Source of the DNA: an uncultured Selenomonadales bacterium
GTDB lineage: Bacteria > Bacillota > Negativicutes > Selenomonadales > Selenomonadaceae
Assembly: GCA_937915725.1 (NCBI GenBank)
Contig: CALGGV010000039.1
Location: forward strand, 1 to 9,069
Length of the DNA stretch: 9,069 nucleotides
Direction: 5' to 3'
Shown here in pieces: positions 1 through 5,009 of this stretch. The notes beneath the pieces were generated by a model, which worked only from the letters and a program-made list of their open reading frames with translations, ran no database searches and was not told where the DNA came from. Each line of letters begins with the position of its first letter. Within the stretch, counting starts at the first letter, position 1. Made by a program: the position numbers and the translations under genes.

Positions 1-9
1 GATTTTCCG

Positions 10-106
10 GCGGGCATAGTTCATCGGTAGAATGAGAGCTTCCCAAGCTTTAGAGCAATTACTCTTATTCATCGTAATTGCAGGGTTCGATTCCCATTGC
101 CCTTTT
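10..106 (+). pseudogene. Disrupted tRNA-Gly(CCC)-like gene with an inserted stem-loop
   Basis: Positions 1-55 are identical to 160-214, the 5' flank and 5' two thirds of the intact tRNA-Gly. Positions 83-102 are identical to 217-236, the T-loop and 3' acceptor strand. Between them the intact gene has only GT (215-216), while this copy has 27 nt (56-82) that form a hairpin: GCAATTAC (55-62) pairs perfectly with GTAATTGC (74-81) around an 11-nt loop. The change removes the two outer T-stem pairs and leaves a 3-bp T stem. The 3' end reads TGCCC then TTTTT, so the last acceptor bases and CCA are missing. The D arm and the anticodon arm (CCC at 42-44) are intact. A decayed duplicate is most likely. 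A tRNA-like RNA with a long variable arm is possible, because the shared parts carry no point mutations. Confidence 0.7.
55..81 (+). repeat. 8-bp inverted repeat inserted at the variable loop of the tRNA-Gly copy
   Basis: GCAATTAC at 55-62 and GTAATTGC at 74-81 are perfect reverse complements with the loop at 63-73. The hairpin sits exactly where a class II tRNA would carry its long variable arm. The intact copy at 169-242 lacks it. Confidence 0.8.
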
Positions 107-150
107 TGATATTTGTTAAATTTTTAAATAGTCAACCAAGTTTTTTGAAA

Positions 151-159
151 TGCTAAAAT
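151..159 (+). promoter_or_regulatory. Probable extended -10 element for tRNA-Gly
   Basis: TGCTAAAAT has the TGn extension and a 5 of 6 match to TATAAT, 9 nt before the first base of the mature tRNA. No good -35 was seen; TAGTCA at 129-134 is too far away (19 nt). Transcription would start almost at the mature 5' end, leaving a very short leader. Confidence 0.35.
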
Positions 160-168
160 GATTTTCCG

Positions 169-242
169 GCGGGCATAGTTCATCGGTAGAATGAGAGCTT
201 CCCAAGCTTTAGAGGTGGGTTCGATTCCCATTGCCCGCTCCA
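169..242 (+). tRNA. tRNA-Gly (anticodon CCC)
   Basis: A complete cloverleaf can be drawn. The acceptor GCGGGCA (169-175) pairs with TGCCCGC (232-238), and a discriminator T and encoded CCA (240-242) follow. The D stem is GTTC/GAAT. The anticodon stem AGAGC/GCTTT encloses the loop TTCCCAA, giving anticodon CCC, which reads GGG. The T arm is GTGGG-TTCGATT-CCCAT. All stems are intact, in contrast to the near-identical copy at 10-106. The isoacceptor is a minor glycine tRNA. Confidence 0.95.
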
Positions 243-255
243 ATAAAATTTTTCT

Positions 256-321
256 AAGTTTTTCAAAAAAAGCTTGCATTATTTAAAATGTTATGTTAAA
301 CTTGCACACGTTGAAAAACTT
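256..321. repeat. 11-bp inverted repeat in the tRNA-Gly/tRNA-Asp spacer
   Basis: AAGTTTTTCAA (256-266) and TTGAAAAACTT (311-321) are exact reverse complements 44 nt apart. They flank the putative tRNA-Asp promoter. They could form a weak AT-rich stem or be two ends of a small decayed element. No function is evident. Confidence 0.5.
274..302 (+). promoter_or_regulatory. Possible sigma-70 promoter for tRNA-Asp/tRNA-Cys
   Basis: TTGCAT (274-279) and TAAACT (297-302) are separated by 17 nt, each matching 4 of 6 consensus bases. The start would fall near 309, about 19 nt before tRNA-Asp. There is no other good candidate in the spacer. Confidence 0.35.
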
Positions 322-327
322 TTTAAC

Positions 328-404
328 GGCCCGGTAGTTTAGTTGGTTAGAATGCCGCCCTGTCACGGCGGAGGTCAGGGGTTCAAGTCCCCTTCGGGTC
401 GCCA
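328..404 (+). tRNA. tRNA-Asp (anticodon GTC)
   Basis: A 77-nt cloverleaf with encoded CCA (402-404). The acceptor GGCCCGG pairs with TCGGGTC, including G-T wobbles. The anticodon stem CCGCC/GGCGG encloses loop CTGTCAC, with anticodon GTC at 362-364. The T arm is GGGG-TTCAAGT-CCCC. It reads both aspartate codons. It is followed at about 75 bp by tRNA-Cys and is probably co-transcribed with it. Confidence 0.97.
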
Positions 405-410
405 CTTTTA

Positions 411-441
411 AGGACTAAAGGCTAAGGGTTAAAGACTAAAG
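411..441. repeat. Short degenerate tandem repeat between tRNA-Asp and tRNA-Cys
   Basis: GACTAAAG occurs at 413-420 and again at 434-441. The related strings GGCTAAGGG and GGTTAAAG lie between them, giving a run of 7-8-nt units on a (R)GNNTAA theme. It looks like slippage-derived simple sequence. No gene or terminator structure was seen in it. Confidence 0.5.
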
Positions 442-479
442 ATTTTTTTCTAAAGTCAAACTCTGGAAAATATAAAAAA

Positions 480-553
<74 letters not shown>

Positions 554-568
554 ATTCTGAAATTTTCG

Positions 569-592
569 GCACTGCTTAGCGGTAGTGCTTTT
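569..592 (+). terminator. Weak hairpin plus T tract after tRNA-Cys
   Basis: GCACT (569-573) pairs with AGTGC (584-588), with a further inner GC/GC pairing, and TTTT follows. It lies between the tRNA cluster and the ffh ribosome binding site, so it may end the tRNA transcript or act as a leaky terminator. The stem is short. Confidence 0.4.
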
Positions 593-616
593 ATTATGTT
601 GAAAGGCGGGATTTAG

Positions 617-2056
617 TTGTTTGAGGATTTATCACAAAACATACAGGAAGCCTTTCGCAAATTGCGCGGACACGGCAAACTCACTGAAAAAGACGTTGAT
701 AAAGCTTTAAAAGATGTTCGTTTGGCTTTACTTTCTGCGGACGTTAATTATAAAATCGTTCGCCAATTTGAAAAAAATGTTAAAGCGCGCGCAGTCGATA
801 CAGAAATTTTGAGTAAACTTACGCCCGCACAATCAGTTATAAAAATCGTCGATGAAGAATTAGCGGCTTTAATGGGCGGCAAGGCAGCCAAAATTAATAT
901 TTCGTCAAAGCCACCAACTGTAATTTTAATGGTGGGCTTGCAAGGCTCCGGCAAAACTACTTCAGCCGGTAAACTCGCCCTTGCAATGCGTAAACAGGGT
1001 AAACGCCCCGCACTCGTTGCCGCTGATATTTACAGACCGGCGGCTATTAAACAGTTGCAAGTTGTTGGCGAACAAGTTGAAGTTCCCGTTTTCACTGAAG
1101 ATATTCAAGACGCTGTGCAAATTGCCAAAGATTCTTTGAAATTCGCAGATTCACACGCCCGCGACGTTTTAATTATCGATACGGCAGGACGCCTGCAAAT
1201 TGATGAAAAATTAATGCAGGAACTCAAAGATATTAAAGCCGCCGTCAATCCGCACGAAATTTTATTGGTTGTCGATGCAATGATTGGTCAAGAGGCGGTT
1301 AACGTTGCAGAAACTTTCCATAATGCGCTTGAAGTTAATGGCGTTGTTTTAACAAAACTTGACGGCGATGCACGTGGCGGCGCGGCTCTTTCAATTAAGG
1401 CGGCTACAGGTTGTCCAATAAAATTTGTCGGTATGGGCGAAAAATTGGAACCTTTGGAAGTTTTTCACCCCGACAGAATGGCAAGCCGAATTTTGGGAAT
1501 GGGCGACGTTTTATCGCTTATCGAAAAGGCTCAATCAACAATCGACGCTAAAACCGCTGAAAAAATGGTTAAGAAAATCAAGTCTGATGAATTTACCCTT
1601 GCAGATTTTCTTGAACAACTTCAACAAGTTAAAAAACTCGGCTCCCTTAATGACTTGCTGGGAATGATACCTGGAATGGGCGGGCTTAGAAAAAAACTTT
1701 CCGGCGTAGATTTGGATTTGGACGGCAAGGAAGTTAAACATATGGAGGCAATTATACTTTCAATGACGCCCAAAGAAAGACTTGACGTAAGCATTATTGA
1801 CGCCAAACGCCGCAAAAGAATTGCAATGGGCAGCGGTACCAAAGTTTCAGATGTCAATAAACTTTTGAAACAGTTTGAAGAAATGCGAAAAATGATGCGT
1901 CAATTAGGCGTTAAAGCTAATCAGCCTCCGGCGTCCAAAAAAACTAAATCCAAAAAAGGAAAAAATAAAAAAGGTTCCGCGTCAAAATCCAAAATGCCAA
2001 ATATCAGCAGTCTTTTAAGCGGGCTCGGCAATAAATTTCCTTTCAATAAAAAATAG
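617..2056 (+). CDS. ffh: Signal recognition particle GTPase Ffh (SRP54)
   Basis: Ffh binds 4.5S RNA and signal sequences of nascent inner-membrane and exported proteins, then docks on FtsY at the membrane. The 479 residues show the N domain (about 1-95) and the G domain with Walker A GLQGSGKT (107-114), DTAGR (188-192) and TKLD (246-249). The M domain (about 300-435) carries KRRKRIAMGSGT (397-408), the RNA-binding region. The tail (about 433-479) is rich in lysine and serine. The start is TTG, chosen because AAAGGCGGG lies about 6 nt upstream and the protein begins MFEDLSQ as in the family. The gene follows tRNA-Cys rather than the ylxM gene that often precedes ffh in Firmicutes, and it is separated from rpsP by an unusually long gap. 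Confidence 0.97.
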   Translation: MFEDLSQNIQEAFRKLRGHGKLTEKDVDKALKDVRLALLSADVNYKIVRQFEKNVKARAVDTEILSKLTPAQSVIKIVDEELAALMGGKAAKINISSKPPTVILMVGLQGSGKTTSAGKLALAMRKQGKRPALVAADIYRPAAIKQLQVVGEQVEVPVFTEDIQDAVQIAKDSLKFADSHARDVLIIDTAGRLQIDEKLMQELKDIKAAVNPHEILLVVDAMIGQEAVNVAETFHNALEVNGVVLTKLDGDARGGAALSIKAATGCPIKFVGMGEKLEPLEVFHPDRMASRILGMGDVLSLIEKAQSTIDAKTAEKMVKKIKSDEFTLADFLEQLQQVKKLGSLNDLLGMIPGMGGLRKKLSGVDLDLDGKEVKHMEAIILSMTPKERLDVSIIDAKRRKRIAMGSGTKVSDVNKLLKQFEEMRKMMRQLGVKANQPPASKKTKSKKGKNKKGSASKSKMPNISSLLSGLGNKFPFNKK

Positions 2057-2059
2057 CTA

Positions 2060-2086
2060 AAAAGGGAAAATTTAAAATTTCCTTTT
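2060..2086 (+). terminator. Possible AT-rich terminator of ffh
   Basis: Just after the stop codon, AAAAGG-G-AAA (2060-2069) can pair with TTTCCTTTT (2078-2086) around an 8-nt loop, with one bulged G. AT-rich sequence and a run of seven T (2098-2104) follow. The stem is weak, so this is a tentative call. Confidence 0.3.
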
Positions 2087-2110
2087 ATAAAAATATATTT
2101 TTTTACCGAA

Positions 2111-2250
2111 AATGCGCCAATCCGCCTCTTCAGAAAGAATTTTGGGTTGGGAGAGGCAGCGTAAAACCGCTTAGGCGACAAATGCTGTTAATCGCAGAAT
2201 CCCCCTGCACGCTTGCTACTCAACCGCGCAAGGCGTGGAAGTATGTCAAC
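2111..2250 (+). mobile_element. Relic A: degenerate IS200/IS605-like 3' end (tnpB tail plus right-end hairpin)
   Basis: Three parts are seen. The 13-mer AATCCGCCTCTTC (2119-2131) recurs at 2332-2344. GCTGTTAATCGCAGAATCCC (about 2184-2203) resembles GTTGTTAACAGCAAAATCCC in relic B. A strong hairpin at 2208-2237 (CACGCTTGC with GCAAGGCGTG, one bulge) is followed by GGAAGTATGTCAAC. The layout GAATCCC, hairpin, then GTATGTCAA matches my recollection of IS200/IS605 right ends and TnpB guide-RNA 3' ends. One frame reads RQSASSERILGWERQRKTA then stop, with a counterpart in relic B, as expected of decayed tnpB C-termini. No transposase body remains. Family assignment is from memory, so confidence is moderate. 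Confidence 0.45.
2208..2237 (+). repeat. Strong hairpin at the end of relic A
   Basis: The stem CACGCTTGC (2208-2216) pairs with GCAAGGCGTG (2228-2237) through nine pairs with one bulged G, around an 11-nt loop. No T tract follows, so it is not a typical intrinsic terminator. Its position fits the subterminal right-end palindrome of an IS200/IS605 element. Confidence 0.65.
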
Positions 2251-2254
2251 AAAA

Positions 2255-2277
2255 TGCGCTGTAAATATATAAGCGCA
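2255..2277. repeat. 6-bp inverted repeat upstream of the rpsP promoter
   Basis: TGCGCT (2255-2260) and AGCGCA (2272-2277) are perfect reverse complements around an 11-nt AT-rich loop. It ends two bases before the -35 box at 2279. It could be an operator or a weak transcript end. Confidence 0.4.
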
Positions 2278-2278
2278 C

Positions 2279-2307
2279 TTGTCAAATATATTTTGGTTTA
2301 ATAAAAT
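2279..2307 (+). promoter_or_regulatory. Probable sigma-70 promoter for rpsP-khpA
   Basis: TTGTCA (2279-2284) and TAAAAT (2302-2307) each match 5 of 6 consensus bases with an ideal 17-nt spacer. The start would be near 2314, giving an rpsP leader of about 165 nt that contains relic B. This suggests rpsP is transcribed separately from ffh. Confidence 0.6.
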
Positions 2308-2331
2308 TAGAGCGAAGATGGGCAGGAGTAA

Positions 2332-2452
2332 AATCCGCCTCTTCGGAAAAAATGTTGGTTGAGGTATCAACCTTTGCAGGAGGCACTGTAAGTCTTTAAT
2401 TTTAAAGCAAGTGTTGTTAACAGCAAAATCCCTCAACGTGGAGTAAGTTAAG
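2332..2452 (+). mobile_element. Relic B: second IS200/IS605-like 3' end, inside the rpsP leader
   Basis: It shares AATCCGCCTCTTC with relic A. The shared order continues with a GGAGGC or GAGAGGC block, then TGTTAA-N-AGCAAAATCCC, and ends GGAGTAAGTTAAG against GGAAGTATGTCAAC in A. The long right-end hairpin is lost; only TCAACGT remains between ATCCC and GGAG. A frame reads VKSASSEKMLVEVSTFAGGT, ending VSL then stop, parallel to the SASSE frame of A. Within it GGTTGA (2357-2362) and TCAACC (2367-2372) form a tight hairpin with a 4-nt loop. It lies downstream of the rpsP promoter and should be transcribed as leader RNA. Confidence 0.42.
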
Positions 2453-2480
2453 ATAAAAAACTTTGAAGGGTGGTGAAAAT

Positions 2481-2753
2481 GTGGTAAAAATCAGACTCAA
2501 TCGAATGGGCGCAAAAAAACAGCCGTTCTATCGCGTAGTTGTAGCAGACAGCCGCTCCCCGCGTGACGGACGCTTTATTGAAATTGTTGGCAATTATGAT
2601 CCTACAAAAAATCCGGCAGTTATTAATATCGACGAAGAAAAAGTTATCAGCTGGATTAAAAACGGCGCACAGCCGACAGATACAGTTCGCTCCTTATTGA
2701 GCAAAAAAGGCATTATGAAAAAAATTCACGAAGAGAGAAAAGCTAAAAATTAA
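2481..2753 (+). CDS. rpsP: 30S ribosomal protein S16
   Basis: A structural protein of the small ribosomal subunit that helps 16S rRNA folding. The 90 residues cover the full family: MVKIRLNRMGAKKQPFYRVV at the N-terminus, then SRSPRDGRFIEIVGNYDP (25-41) and a basic end. I chose GTG at 2481 over the upstream in-frame TTG at 2463. S16 proteins begin M-V-K-I-R-L, and AAGGGTGG at 2467-2474 is a ribosome binding site 6 nt before the GTG that would be wasted inside the longer form. It is followed by khpA after 35 bp, as in many Firmicutes, but it is cut off from ffh by two mobile-element-like relics and has its own likely promoter. Confidence 0.97.
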   Translation: MVKIRLNRMGAKKQPFYRVVVADSRSPRDGRFIEIVGNYDPTKNPAVINIDEEKVISWIKNGAQPTDTVRSLLSKKGIMKKIHEERKAKN

Positions 2754-2788
2754 AAGCTTAAAAGCTCAATTAATCGAGGTACTAAATT

Positions 2789-3016
2789 ATGCAGGAACTT
2801 GTTAAAGTATTGGCAAAGGCACTTGTTGAAAATCCCGACGCGGTAGAAGTCGAGGAAGTCGAAGAAGACGGGCGCACAGTCCTGAAATTGCACGTTGCTC
2901 AAGAAGATATGGGCAGAGTTATTGGAAAACAGGGCAGAATCGCTAAGGCTATTCGCACAATCGTAAAATCAGCCGCAACTCGTGAAAATAAAAAAGTGAC
3001 TGTCGACATTGATTAA
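2789..3016 (+). CDS. khpA: KH-domain RNA-binding protein KhpA (YlqC family)
   Basis: A small cytoplasmic RNA chaperone-like protein that in Firmicutes works with KhpB on RNA and cell-size or cell-wall control (family knowledge). The 75 residues form one KH domain. The GxxG loop is seen in GRVIGKQGRIAKAI (42-55), and the C-terminal strand is KKVTVDID. The acidic run VEVEEVEEDGR (19-29) is typical of this family. The ATG start has GAGGT 8 nt upstream. The usual next genes rimM and trmD are absent: a strong terminator follows immediately. Probably co-transcribed with rpsP. Confidence 0.93.
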   Translation: MQELVKVLAKALVENPDAVEVEEVEEDGRTVLKLHVAQEDMGRVIGKQGRIAKAIRTIVKSAATRENKKVTVDID

Positions 3017-3024
3017 AAAATTTG

Positions 3025-3054
3025 GCGGTGAGTTTAAAAGCTCGCCGCTTTTTT
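3025..3054 (+). terminator. Intrinsic terminator of rpsP-khpA
   Basis: GCGGTGAG (3025-3032) pairs with CTCGCCGC (3041-3048), eight pairs with one G-T, around an 8-nt loop, and TTTTTT follows (3049-3054). It starts 9 nt after the khpA stop. Only 5 nt separate its T tract from the GGAGG of the next gene. Confidence 0.85.
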
Positions 3055-3071
3055 GTTTTGGAGGTGCTTTT

Positions 3072-4376
3072 ATGAACTTTGAAAATTTGCTAGTCTGCCG
3101 AAATTTATTGACAGATGAAATTTTTAGCCCGTCAACAGAAAAATTTTCAGCCGCCGCAAAACTTATCGAACGCGCCGAAAATCTGGGATTAAGCGGCAAC
3201 CTTTGGCGAAGTTATTTAATTTACGTTTTGGCGCACGAGCCAAATTTAATTTCAGAAACTGTCGAAACAACCGGCGGCAAAATTGGCGAAAGTTTGTACG
3301 CCGCCTTCATTCACGATATAGAAATTTTGTTTAACATTTTCAACGCAAATACAAATTCCGAAAATCTGCGCGAAATTGACGAAACAGAAAAAGCCGTGCA
3401 ACACGATTTAAAAATTTGGGAAGAAAATCTAAAAATTAAAAATCCCGCCGAATACGAAAAAATTTTTGGCGGCAATTTAGAAATTTTACAAAATTATAAA
3501 CCGACTGTAGAAAATAAAATTGAGTCGCTTGCAGAAATCGAAAAAACGCTGGAAAATTTAAACGATACGGCGTCAATCGCCGCCGCCCTTATAAATTATT
3601 ATAAAAAATTCGGCTACGGCGATATTGCCGCTTTTCGAGCTTTTCGCTGGGATTCTGAAAATAAACGCCTTGTTGGAATTAAACACTTTGAAAAAATTTT
3701 GCTTGAAGATTTAATCGGCTATGCTTACCAAAAAGAATTACTCACAAAAAATACAATCGCTTTTTTGGAAAATAAACCCGCAAATAATGTTTTACTTGTT
3801 GGAGCACGCGGCACGGGTAAATCTTCCGGAGTTAAGGCGTTGGTTAATGAATATTACACACGCGGTTTAAGACTTGTTCAAATTACTAAGCCGCAATTAA
3901 AAAATTTGCCGGAAATTATGGATTCACTAAGAAAATTTGCAAGCAAGCGTTTTATTATTTTTTTGGACGATTTATCTTTTGAAGAATCAGAATCCGAATA
4001 CAAATATTTAAAATCTTCGATTGAAGGCGGCGTAGAAAGTCGTCCTGAAAATGTTTTACTTTATGCAACTTCAAACAGGCGTCATTTAATCCGCGAAACG
4101 TGGCGTGATAGAGTCGAAGGGCAGGAAGAACTTTATCGAGATGACAGCTTAAACGAAACAATTTCACTTTCAGACAGATTCGGCTTGATAATTCACTACT
4201 ACGCGCCGACACAAGCTGAATATCTTGAAATTATTCGCCATATGCTGAAGAAAAAAAATATTACGCTTGACGATGAAACTTTGAGGATTGAAGGACTGCG
4301 CTGGGAAATGACTCATTCCGGCAGAAACGGGCGCACGGCTCAACAGTTTGTAAATTTTTATCTTGGACAAATTTAA
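3072..4376 (+). CDS. DUF815-type AAA+ ATPase
   Basis: A P-loop ATPase of 434 residues whose cellular role is not established. Walker A is GARGTGKS (244-251). Walker B is FIIFLDDLSFE (294-304). A sensor-like YATSNRRHL (331-339) and the SDRFGL arginine-finger-like segment (367-372) follow, in the order typical of DUF815. The N-terminal 200 residues are helical and rich in Glu, Lys and Asn. The ATG at 3072 is preferred because GGAGG (3060-3064) lies 7 nt upstream. An in-frame ATG at 3009 would overlap khpA and translate straight through the terminator at 3025-3054. No clear promoter lies between terminator and start, so expression may depend on read-through or a promoter inside khpA. A strong terminator follows the stop. 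Confidence 0.88.
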   Translation: MNFENLLVCRNLLTDEIFSPSTEKFSAAAKLIERAENLGLSGNLWRSYLIYVLAHEPNLISETVETTGGKIGESLYAAFIHDIEILFNIFNANTNSENLREIDETEKAVQHDLKIWEENLKIKNPAEYEKIFGGNLEILQNYKPTVENKIESLAEIEKTLENLNDTASIAAALINYYKKFGYGDIAAFRAFRWDSENKRLVGIKHFEKILLEDLIGYAYQKELLTKNTIAFLENKPANNVLLVGARGTGKSSGVKALVNEYYTRGLRLVQITKPQLKNLPEIMDSLRKFASKRFIIFLDDLSFEESESEYKYLKSSIEGGVESRPENVLLYATSNRRHLIRETWRDRVEGQEELYRDDSLNETISLSDRFGLIIHYYAPTQAEYLEIIRHMLKKKNITLDDETLRIEGLRWEMTHSGRNGRTAQQFVNFYLGQI

Positions 4377-4402
4377 AACAGAAAATTTTTTCGCAAAAAA
4401 TT

Positions 4403-4427
4403 AAGCCGTCACTTAGGCGGCTTTTTT
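4403..4427. terminator. Bidirectional intrinsic terminator
   Basis: AAGCCGTC (4403-4410) pairs with GGCGGCTT (4416-4423), eight pairs with one G-T, around the 5-nt loop ACTTA. On the plus strand it is followed by TTTT. On the minus strand it is followed by AATTTTTT (complement of 4395-4402). It ends the ATPase transcript and, from the other side, the small minus-strand ORF. Confidence 0.85.
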
Positions 4428-4511
4428 ATTTGAAATTTTTAACATTGCAAAAACTGAACTATAAATAAAACTTGCCGCCGCCATTGCTAACAAAAATTTT
4501 TCCTTTCTCAT
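4413..4511 (-). CDS. Putative 32-residue signal-peptide-like or membrane micropeptide
   Basis: This short ORF is not matched to any family. The ATG (4511-4509) is preceded on the minus strand by AAAGGAGAGG, a near-ideal ribosome binding site about 8 nt upstream. The product starts MRKEK, then a hydrophobic stretch FLLAMAAASFIYSSVFAML (6-24), then KISNKKAA. This is the layout of a Sec signal peptide with a possible cut after SVFA (residue 22), or of a single-span micropeptide with basic ends. Its TAA stop (4415-4413) lies in the loop of the terminator hairpin. It is divergent from the thioesterase gene. No convincing promoter was found; TTGTCA (4559-4554) overlaps the opposing -35 but lacks a good -10. 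The strong Shine-Dalgarno is the main support. Confidence 0.5.
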   Translation of the reverse strand: MRKEKFLLAMAAASFIYSSVFAMLKISNKKAA

Positions 4512-4552
4512 AATTTATCCTCTCCTTTGAAAGTATTTTGATTGAATAATGT

Positions 4553-4580
4553 TTGACAACTTCGCACAGGTTGTTATAAT
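4553..4580 (+). promoter_or_regulatory. Consensus sigma-70 promoter of the thioesterase gene
   Basis: TTGACA (4553-4558) and TATAAT (4575-4580) are both perfect consensus hexamers with a 16-nt spacer. The start would be near 4587, leaving a leader of about 18 nt that carries GAGGTGA. This is the strongest promoter in the window. Confidence 0.85.
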
Positions 4581-4604
4581 CGAAAAAAATTTTGAGGTGA
4601 TACT

Positions 4605-5009
4605 TTGAAACAGGAAGAAATTATGAAATTTTGTCACGATAATACAATTTGTGATTTTCTGAACGCAGATATTGTACCGGCGGCTGATGGCGGCGTGCGG
4701 CTTGAATTGGAAGTGAAAAGCCAACATTCCAACTGCTACAATATTTTACATGGCGGAGTTATGACAACAATGGCTGATACTGCAATGGGCGCGGCGTGTT
4801 ACTTGCGAAATAAAAAAGTCGTCACAGTTTCCATGACGCTTGAATTTATGCACGCCGTTAAAATTGGCACAAAAATTTTTACTGACGCCAAAATTTTACA
4901 TGACGGCAACCAAATTATGATTTGCGAATGTGGAATTGTTGACGCAACGGGGAAATTATACGCTAAGGCGCATGCAACTTTTTTTGTTATTGAAAAAGTT
5001 ACGGCATAG
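4605..5009 (+). CDS. PaaI-like hotdog-fold acyl-CoA thioesterase
   Basis: A cytoplasmic thioesterase of the 4HBT/PaaI type, predicted to hydrolyse an acyl- or aryl-CoA; the substrate cannot be read from sequence. The 134 residues are a single hotdog domain. ILHGG (47-51) begins the helix that carries Asp58 (HGGVMTTMADT), the family's catalytic arrangement. A central strand TVSMTLEFMHAVKIGT and a final AKAHATFFV follow. The start is TTG at 4605, with GAGGTGA 4 nt upstream; the next in-frame ATG (4623) would lie 22 nt from that site. It is probably monocistronic behind the consensus promoter. Its last 11 bp overlap the 3' end of the opposite-strand heptosyltransferase, and no terminator separates them. 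Confidence 0.88.
   Translation: MKQEEIMKFCHDNTICDFLNADIVPAADGGVRLELEVKSQHSNCYNILHGGVMTTMADTAMGAACYLRNKKVVTVSMTLEFMHAVKIGTKIFTDAKILHDGNQIMICECGIVDATGKLYAKAHATFFVIEKVTA

Noticed and set aside
592..597. TATTAT as a -10 box for ffh
   Set aside because: No -35 at an acceptable distance and the start would fall in the ribosome binding site.
2463..2480. Six-codon extension of rpsP from TTG 2463
   Set aside because: S16 proteins begin M-V/A-K-I-R-L, and the extension would consume the apparent ribosome binding site.
2057..2480. Known riboswitch or T-box leader before rpsP
   Set aside because: No T-box AGGGTGGNACCGCG motif and no cobalamin, TPP, SAM or glycine riboswitch core was recognised; the repeated IS200/IS605-like layout explains the sequence better.
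3009..3071. 21-codon N-terminal extension of the ATPase (ATG at 3009)
   Set aside because: It overlaps khpA, runs through a strong terminator hairpin, and has no ribosome binding site; GGAGG is ideally placed for ATG 3072.
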